Shown piece by piece: positions 60,201 through 64,000 of a stretch of DNA of 64,000 bases. Both the position numbers and the translations under genes were made by a program. Position 1 is the first letter of the stretch; every line of letters starts with the position of its first letter. The notes under the pieces were generated by a model. It did no database searches, was not told the origin of the DNA, and worked only from the letters and a program-made list of their open reading frames with translations. This DNA is from Chrysomallon squamiferum (taxonomy: Eukaryota > Mollusca > Gastropoda > Neomphalida > Peltospiridae), in NCBI GenBank assembly GCA_012295275.1, contig CM022665.1, forward strand, positions 28,732,446 to 28,796,445, in the 5' to 3' direction.

Positions 60201-61864
60201 CAGCCAAGAAATGGTTAAATTATTTATGTAACAAATTAAATTTATCTCAGTTAAATACATAGTGCACGATTAAAAAATGTCAGCCATTTTTTTCACCTCT
60301 GATTGGAAAATAAAGTTTCATCATGCAATCCAGTAAGTACACACTTACCTGTGGTTTTTCCAGCAGGTGTGAAACTCCTTTTACTTGAAATCCTATCATT
60401 GCTCCACCTTCAGTGTTCACATAGGATACCAGGCTGGTGTGGAACTGCTCTATGACGTTAATCGTTGCCAAGACAGAAACACCTTTAGTGCATATAACCT
60501 TCATCTTTTTACGCATCAGACACTGACTTTTTTCTCCTCCATGTAGCACCTCGCAGCTTTTTGTTTGCTTTTGGCTTTATTCTTGCTTGCATCTAATTTT
60601 CGCTGGTGACTTGAAGGCAGGTAAGATACTAGATTTAATTTTGTATTGTTTAATTTGAAATTTATATAATTGGATTGGGTTTTATTGTGATGTTTTGCAA
60701 GAATGCAGGACTTGGGTTTTTGTTAAGTATATTAGTCTTGAAATGACATAACCAAGTATGGATAAAGCAGTTTCAGACCTGTAATTCTTTTCTTTTTCCT
60801 TTACTTTGTTTCTTATTTACAAAACTATTTTGTACTTTACTCGAATTTATTTTAAATAGGTATATCCTTTTCTTTCTTTTTAATGCATTTTGGTTTCCCA
60901 AACTTGAACTTTTCACATTTTTTTTATTTTTTTTAGAAAACTGATTAAAATCTGAATATCTCAAAAGTATGCACAATGTAAACAATTCTTTCTTTTTTTC
61001 ACATTTTTCAAATACAGAACTTTTTTTTTTTCTTAACTGGTCCAGAACACATTCCTTTTCATGTATTTATTGTGATTACCATTTCTTGTTTGTCTTTCTA
61101 AAGATGCATTTATCTAATAACTTTCAGGCATTTAGATAAAAAAAAAAAATACTACTTACAAATACTCCATATTACACAACACTAACCAAACCAGACACAC
61201 ACTGTACAGGCCACACACACAACACATGCATTCATTAACAAACATGAACATGTATACATGTCCATGATGTACATTACAATTCATTGAATCATGCTGCAAC
61301 AGTAGCTGTTCGTTAAAGATCCTGGTTTACAACATTCTTTAATTCCAAACAGGATTTCACCCATTAGCAGTTTGTTTCATGTGTAGTAAACATAAAATAG
61401 TTTCAGTGTTAACATTTGTTTTAGATAACAGACCAATTATCTAGAAATTTAAAAGTCAATAACAAGTTTAGTTTTTAAAACTAATTTTTGTAAATTATAC
61501 CATTGGTAGTTAGCTTCTTTTTCTTTTCTTTTCCAGTGATATAGTACTTTCAATAAAGCTGTTTATGCTTGTCCACTTCACATTAAGTAAAATAAAGATA
61601 ACTGTTTTGAAAAACTTTAAAAAGAAAATTGAGTAGTCATTACTAGAAAGTCAAACCTGCAGCTTTTAAACAGGATCACAGATTTATGTAGTCTACAAAC
61701 AACACAGTATTTGAATCATTGATGTTTTGTTTTAAACTTGAAAGGTTTATCTCATAATTATATATTCTCACATACTACACACATACATGCAAGCATGTAT
61801 ACATATATATACAGACACATGCATGCACTTGCACACACACACACACACGTGCACACAAGCACGT

Positions 61865-61920
<56 letters not shown>

Positions 61921-63563
61921 TTCATCATCTCTATCCTGTTTATAAACTCTCAGACATTGCCAATTACTGTGCATGGAACAGGTATACATTTCATCTGTGT
62001 ATTTGTATATGTGTCCTTTGAACTGCTCTCAAACTGTCATTTACTGAACATAATATTGATTGAATATCAACATAAATCATGGTTGGAAAACAGTTAAAGT
62101 TAAGGTGTGTATCATAAGGTTGGTTTTTTTTTATTATTATTATTTTTTTTTTTTTACAGTAAGCCAGAAAGAAATCATACTTACTTTCTCAGTATTTTTG
62201 TCAGGCCAAGGAAAATTGGTGCTCTTGTAAACAGACTTTAAAAAAAAATTAAAAAATTAAAAAATTAAAAAAAATACTAAAAAATATATTAATATAAGAA
62301 AGAAACAATAATAAATAAATAAATAAATAAAGAACAGTTTTCCTCATTACTATATTCTACCTAGACATTAAGACAGCTGCTTCAGACAAAACCTTTTAAA
62401 TGTTGCTTGTGTAGTAAATTGGATTTTTCTTAGCCAGCAGAGATATGCATAGTGTTCTAGCAATGTGTAACCTGTTCAAGTGTCTGCCTCAGTAAATCAA
62501 CACTATATCTATAGGAGATTATCTTTGTCCAGTAGGTACACAAAGAATGCAGTTATCAAATACACATCATGTGGATCTCTGTTTTGGGCAGTTTGTTGTT
62601 TCAAGTGGCTGTTTTTTTTACAAATGTGGTTTTTTAGTTCTAGGAGATGAGAGGCAAAACCATTAATGTTAGAAGTTTTGTATCGGAAAATAATAAAACA
62701 TCCCGTTAATGCTATGCTATTAGTTATTCAGCAGGTTAAAAAGATGAACATATTTTATGAATATCCAAATATTATAATACTATAATCTGCAGTCACTGAG
62801 TTGCAATTCTATTGTTTACCATTGCAGTGTCGAGTCATTTGTATGGTAAGTAATGTCTAGCAGGCTAGCAGATTGCTTCAGTCTAGTTGTATGCAGCTGG
62901 TAAAAGATAGTGTATACATATGGTCCTGTTTTTGTCCATCCATTGTTCCAAGTGTTCAAAGCTGGTACTGTTTTGAGTGTATGAGTATTTTCCAGTTATT
63001 TGCTAGGAAAGATGGAACAAACTGACACCTGAGAAGTCACCGGGGTAGTTTCTCAGATGGTGCTTTCTGGTTTATTCTTTATCTCTGTGGTGCATTTCCT
63101 GTCAGTAAAGAAATTACTCTGAAATGTCTCCTTACGACAAGTCATGTTTAACACCTTATTGTTCAGAATGCTTTTCAGAAATGTATTATTATTATTATTT
63201 ATTTCATTTTATTTTGTTCATAGGTAACATAAAATTTCTGCAGACAGATCACTAGTTTAATATCAAAATATAAATGTGTAATGTGAAACTATACAGCAAA
63301 TACTATTGTTTTTAAGTTAATATTTCAAAAAACATTTGTGATTTATGTGTTTAAACTGCATGTACAAGCTATTTGTTTTTTCAATTTGCACAGAAGAAAA
63401 CACTGAGGTGTCATGTTTTAATAATATATATGTTTGTTCCTGTCGACTAGTTCAGTTTTGAACTAAACACTAAATAGATTAACAGAAGTTGTATTAATCT
63501 TTAGAATACTCCAGAAACAAACTTTATGACATTTCTCACCAGCAATTCTTTATACGATGTTTT

Positions 63564-63594
<31 letters not shown>

Positions 63595-63817
63595 TTATTA
63601 TTGTTTGTTGTTATTATTATTTTGCATTTTATTAAACCTAGGTTTGAACTAAAAGTCTGTGTAAATATTTTAAGTATGAAAATGTTTTTTGTTTGGAAAT
63701 GGCTGATAGACTTTTTCTTTGTTGCAGTGTTCCTGTGTGGATAAGCGACATGCAGTGATAACCTATGACCATTACCTCAGTCGATTCAAGATCAAAGACC
63801 TCAGCACAAAACATGGG
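25775..63817 (+). CDS. CEP170: CEP170, 5' part (FHA domain; continues beyond window)
   Basis: Proposed CDS join(25775-25783, 51723-51842, 63728-63817), all phase 0, with an optional exon 55649-55732. The concatenated product begins with an acidic leader (MDEEEEGGGQSEE) and then the FHA domain: EWYLVDG..FRLPKTMLFLGKEEC, then VDKRHAVITYD and KDLSTKHG. Human CEP170 has SWFLVSS..HRLPREMIFVGRDDC, VDKQHAVINYD and KDLGSLNG, and begins at the same place. CEP170 is a large centrosome protein that binds microtubules, marks the mother centriole subdistal appendages and is phosphorylated by PLK1. Only about the first 73 (or 101) residues are in the window. The FHA Arg of GR is Lys here and the NG asparagine is His. 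CEP170B shares this domain, so this may be the single invertebrate co-orthologue of both. Confidence 0.85.
26271..26340. repeat. (GT)n microsatellite, about 35 units
   Basis: One of the longest perfect dinucleotide arrays in the window, 490 bp after the first CEP170 coding exon. Potentially Z-DNA forming. Confidence 0.97.
29466..29510. repeat. (TA)n(TATG)n microsatellite
   Basis: AT dinucleotides followed by ATGT tetranucleotides. Confidence 0.9.
29521..29710. repeat. Degenerate minisatellite, about 45-bp unit
   Basis: Four diverged units, each with an AAGCAGTAAAACTCCACTGC-like start, then ATGTACA and a TTCT(G/T)CTAATT end, followed by a partial fifth unit. Confidence 0.7.
29811..30146. mobile_element. 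Pogo/Tc1-like MITE with TA target duplication
   Basis: 336 bp. The left end is CAGGTACTGGACCAATTATC and the reverse complement of the right end CAGGTACCAGGCCAATTATC, so 18 of 20 match. TA on both sides (29809-29810 and 30147-30148). The interior repeats CTGGTTTTCTGGT-type motifs and is locally CpG-rich (29980-30060). No transposase present. Confidence 0.8.
31800..31828. repeat. (AC)n microsatellite
   Basis: Perfect AC dinucleotide run. Confidence 0.9.
36201..36263 (-). CDS. Candidate 63-nt exon of unknown gene
   Basis: On the minus strand this is bounded by a good acceptor (ttttgacttgcag) and a donor (CAATG|gtaatg). Two frames are open: EYDGQIRVYSDLKFCAICKQ, which has a beta-propeller-like DGQIRVY start, and MMDKFGFTVTSSSVQYASNG. 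Neither can be placed in a family and no partner exon was found. It may be a lone intronic gene fragment or chance. Confidence 0.22.
37610..37714 (+). CDS. CEP170: Possible alternative first coding exon of CEP170
   Basis: ATG opens 35 codons beginning MDVVREKARDIISKLQTKYG and ending CAG|gtaagt in phase 0, so it joins in frame to the FHA exon at 51723. The sequence has several CpGs (gcgag, cacggg, ttcgaag, tacggag, aacg), unlike the surrounding intron, and the peptide has a normal composition with an amphipathic helix. It cannot follow the 25775 exon, because that join reads straight into TGA, so it needs its own leader. An acceptor-like tttctttag directly precedes it, so an upstream non-coding exon is possible. 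Confidence 0.5.
38763..38823. repeat. Adjacent poly-T and poly-A tracts (foldback)
   Basis: About 35 T (one C) followed, after GAAACC, by about 21 A, giving a potential hairpin. Confidence 0.85.
39797..39816. repeat. (TA)n microsatellite
   Basis: Short perfect TA run just upstream of the 39991 element. Confidence 0.8.
39991..40419. mobile_element. MITE with GGACAAAAGCC-type inverted ends
   Basis: The left end reads ACATAAGCCCCCTCCAGTCC and the reverse complement of the right end ACTTAAGTCCCTTCCAGTCC; both continue AAAAATG and then GG(T/C)GGACAAA(A/T)GCCCC. Additional inverted copies of GGACAAAAGCC lie just inside (40050-40063, 40331-40345). It has no coding capacity; open frames over its left end are by-products. 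Confidence 0.65.
40427..40500 (-). repeat. Possible tRNA-derived SINE head
   Basis: On the minus strand, TGGCACAGTAGCA resembles a pol III A box, and about 30 nt later GCGTCAAATCTC resembles a B box, with tRNA-like spacing. It lies directly beside the MITE at 39991-40419. The motifs are degenerate. Confidence 0.3.
41074..41238. repeat. 165-bp near-perfect palindrome (foldback element)
   Basis: The two halves are reverse complements along their full length, from CATGTGACATAATCCCA on the left to TGGGATTATGTCACATG on the right, with only a few mismatches. The centre, TACTGAATGTTAAA and TTTAACATTCAGTA, is perfect with no spacer. The transcript would fold into a hairpin of about 80 bp. Confidence 0.8.
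43522..43596 (+). CDS. CEP170: Possible second alternative first coding exon of CEP170
   Basis: ATG opens 25 codons (start MLMQVQFVFYLAEKIPAVSL) ending CAG|gtgagt in phase 0, compatible with 51723. An in-frame TAG lies 12 nt upstream. The preceding 250 bp (43270-43521) are less AT-rich and contain CpGs, as a 5' UTR or promoter might. A second donor-like site (GCA|gtgagt) lies inside. The peptide resembles nothing known to me. Confidence 0.35.
43652..43700. repeat. (TTTA)n microsatellite
   Basis: TTTA tetranucleotide repeats with one interruption. Confidence 0.85.
44755..44812. repeat. (GT)n microsatellite
   Basis: Perfect TG dinucleotide array, followed 35 bp later by a TA array (44846-44869) and AC-rich DNA. 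Confidence 0.95.
45994..46149. mobile_element. Short foldback element
   Basis: CAAAGATTATTATTACTCAA and onward to AATAATTTTCAGGTGTTTTTTT is matched, as reverse complement, by the right arm ending GGAGTAATCTTTG, with a few gaps. Two arms of roughly 40 bp surround an A/T-rich loop, a MITE-like structure. Confidence 0.55.
48100..48146. repeat. (TTTTTA)n tract
   Basis: Poly-T followed by TTTTTA hexanucleotide repeats. Confidence 0.85.
51723..51842 (+). CDS. CEP170: CEP170 FHA exon A
   Basis: Forty codons, phase 0 at both ends. Acidic EEEGGGQSEE leads into the first FHA strands (EWYLVDG, FRLPKTMLFLG, ECDFVVQ), matching the human N terminus closely. The acceptor is ctgtatgttttgcag and the donor CAG|gtaaaa. 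Confidence 0.9.
52858..52968. repeat. Two-copy tandem repeat, about 54-bp unit
   Basis: Both units consist of TTTTC repeats, then CTCTGGAATGAAAAAT, a variable AGTC/TATT and TTACAAAGTTTTTTC. Confidence 0.75.
54052..54190. repeat. TG-rich degenerate tract
   Basis: GTGTGT with ATGTGTGAGTGC-type higher-order repeats. The cysteine-, valine- or histidine-rich open frames on both strands are artefacts. Confidence 0.8.
54776..54857. repeat. (TGTGTC/TCTCTG)n tract
   Basis: TG/TC hexamer-like repeats over about 80 bp. Confidence 0.9.
55649..55732 (+). CDS. CEP170: Possible 84-nt cassette exon within CEP170 FHA domain
   Basis: Between acceptor ttactgtatgtacag and donor CAG|gtattt lies an open, phase-0 stretch of 28 codons (starts ADRNNTGVPVTFTPGDIICG, ends SLTVTQ). 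Inclusion keeps frame. Skipping it joins DFVVQ directly to CSCVDKRHAV, exactly as human ELMLQ joins SRSVDKQHAV with no gap, so the skipped form is the ancestral-length FHA domain. Inclusion would lengthen the loop next to the phosphopeptide-binding face. CpGs in the exon (accggtg, ccccgtg) support a coding origin. It could also be a decoy. Confidence 0.5.
56800..56837. repeat. 38-bp perfect AT-rich palindrome
   Basis: GAAATAAAGTTTATATAT mirrored exactly as ATATATAAACTTTATTTC with no spacer. Confidence 0.9.
60349..60603 (-). pseudogene. Candidate exon or pseudogene fragment in CEP170 intron
   Basis: On the minus strand, after a possible acceptor (caagtcaccag), one frame reads RKLDASKNKAKSKQKAARCY and on to EEKKVSV before TGA. 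A second frame, opening around TGATG, reads KVICTKGVSVLATINV and on to GGAMIGFQVKGVSHLLEKPQ, ending at a perfect donor CAG|gtaagt. G+C and CpG are above the flanks. The two frames together look like one exon with a frameshift, or two overlapping frames. I recognise no family and no adjoining exons. Confidence 0.33.
61839..61919. repeat. (AC)n microsatellite
   Basis: AC array interrupted by GTGCACACAAGCACGTG near its left end, then more than 25 perfect units. Confidence 0.95.
63559..63600. repeat. (TTTA)n microsatellite
   Basis: TATT repeats passing into ATT, 130 bp before the last CEP170 exon of the window. Confidence 0.85.
63728..63817 (+). CDS. CEP170: CEP170 FHA exon B
   Basis: Thirty codons, phase 0 at both ends: CSCVDKRHAVITYDHYLSRF then KIKDLSTKHG. 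The acceptor is tttctttgttgcag and the donor GGG|gtaaga. It supplies the second half of the phosphopeptide-binding loops (human VDKQHAVINYD and KDLGSLNG); the following TFVN block must lie beyond the window. Confidence 0.9.
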
Positions 63818-64000
63818 GTAAGAATATAAGAAAATAAAAAAATAAAAAATTCTTAAATTATCTTTTTGGAGAGTTCTTAGAGATATATTATTCAGTGCTT
63901 GCCACCATAAAATAGAAAAAAAATAAAAATAAAAATGATATGAGTCAGGTTTGACAACCAGTGTAGCTATCAAGATATTTTTTAAAAGCCTTACCATTGC
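63818..64000 (+). other. Start of next CEP170 intron
   Basis: A/T-rich intronic sequence with AAAAT repeats; the window ends inside it. Confidence 0.7.

Larger units (their letters stand above)
51843..63727 (+). other. CEP170 intron between FHA exons (about 11.9 kb)
   Basis: AT-rich intron carrying the possible cassette exon (55649-55732), a minus-strand open frame with a good donor (60349-60603), a perfect AT-rich palindrome (56800-56837), a duplicated segment (52858-52968) and several TG/AC and poly-A tracts. No other exon recognised. Confidence 0.6.

Noticed and set aside
60548-60620. Plus-strand exon candidate with a strong pyrimidine tract and donor CAG|gtaaga
   Set aside because: The open frame needs an upstream phase-2 exon, whereas the surrounding CEP170 exons are phase 0, and its hydrophobic translation is the antisense of a lysine-rich minus-strand frame.

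Overview
This is eukaryotic, intron-rich, AT-rich DNA (about 30% G+C by eye) full of microsatellites, homopolymer tracts and short non-autonomous DNA transposons. Two genes match centrosome/cilium proteins across whole exon chains. The exon style, CpG pattern and repeats suggest an invertebrate, most likely a lophotrochozoan such as a mollusc; the phylum is an inference. There is no prokaryotic content, CRISPR array or rRNA gene.

Left part (1-12 kb): a small two-exon plus-strand gene (2575-8703) encodes a 98-residue secreted protein with six cysteines. A possible EGF-like exon lies at 10892-11025. The rest is repeats, including a palindromic element at 4157-4424, relics of a Tc1-like transposase at 5436-5720 and a mariner-type MITE at 8859-9119.

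Middle (12.4-25.1 kb, minus strand): a complete 16-exon SDCCAG8 gene (CDS 12722-25077, 731 codons), a long coiled-coil centrosome/centriole protein. All exon junctions keep frame. Two DNA transposons with TA target duplications sit in its introns. The last exon adds a C-terminal extension absent from the human protein, and part of it is repeated in the 3' flank.

Right part (25.8 kb to the window end, plus strand): the 5' end of CEP170, a centrosomal FHA-domain protein. A 9-nt first coding exon lies at 25775-25783. FHA exons follow at 51723-51842 and 63728-63817, and the gene runs off the window. Two further phase-0 exons with their own ATG (37610-37714 and 43522-43596) look like alternative 5' ends. 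An 84-nt in-frame exon (55649-55732) would insert 28 residues into the FHA domain.

The two start codons are 697 bp apart, head to head, across a CpG-retaining stretch that looks like a shared promoter. As I recall, human SDCCAG8 and CEP170 on 1q43-q44 have the same divergent arrangement, so this appears to be deeply conserved microsynteny of two centrosomal genes. This and the possible FHA cassette exon are the main points of interest.
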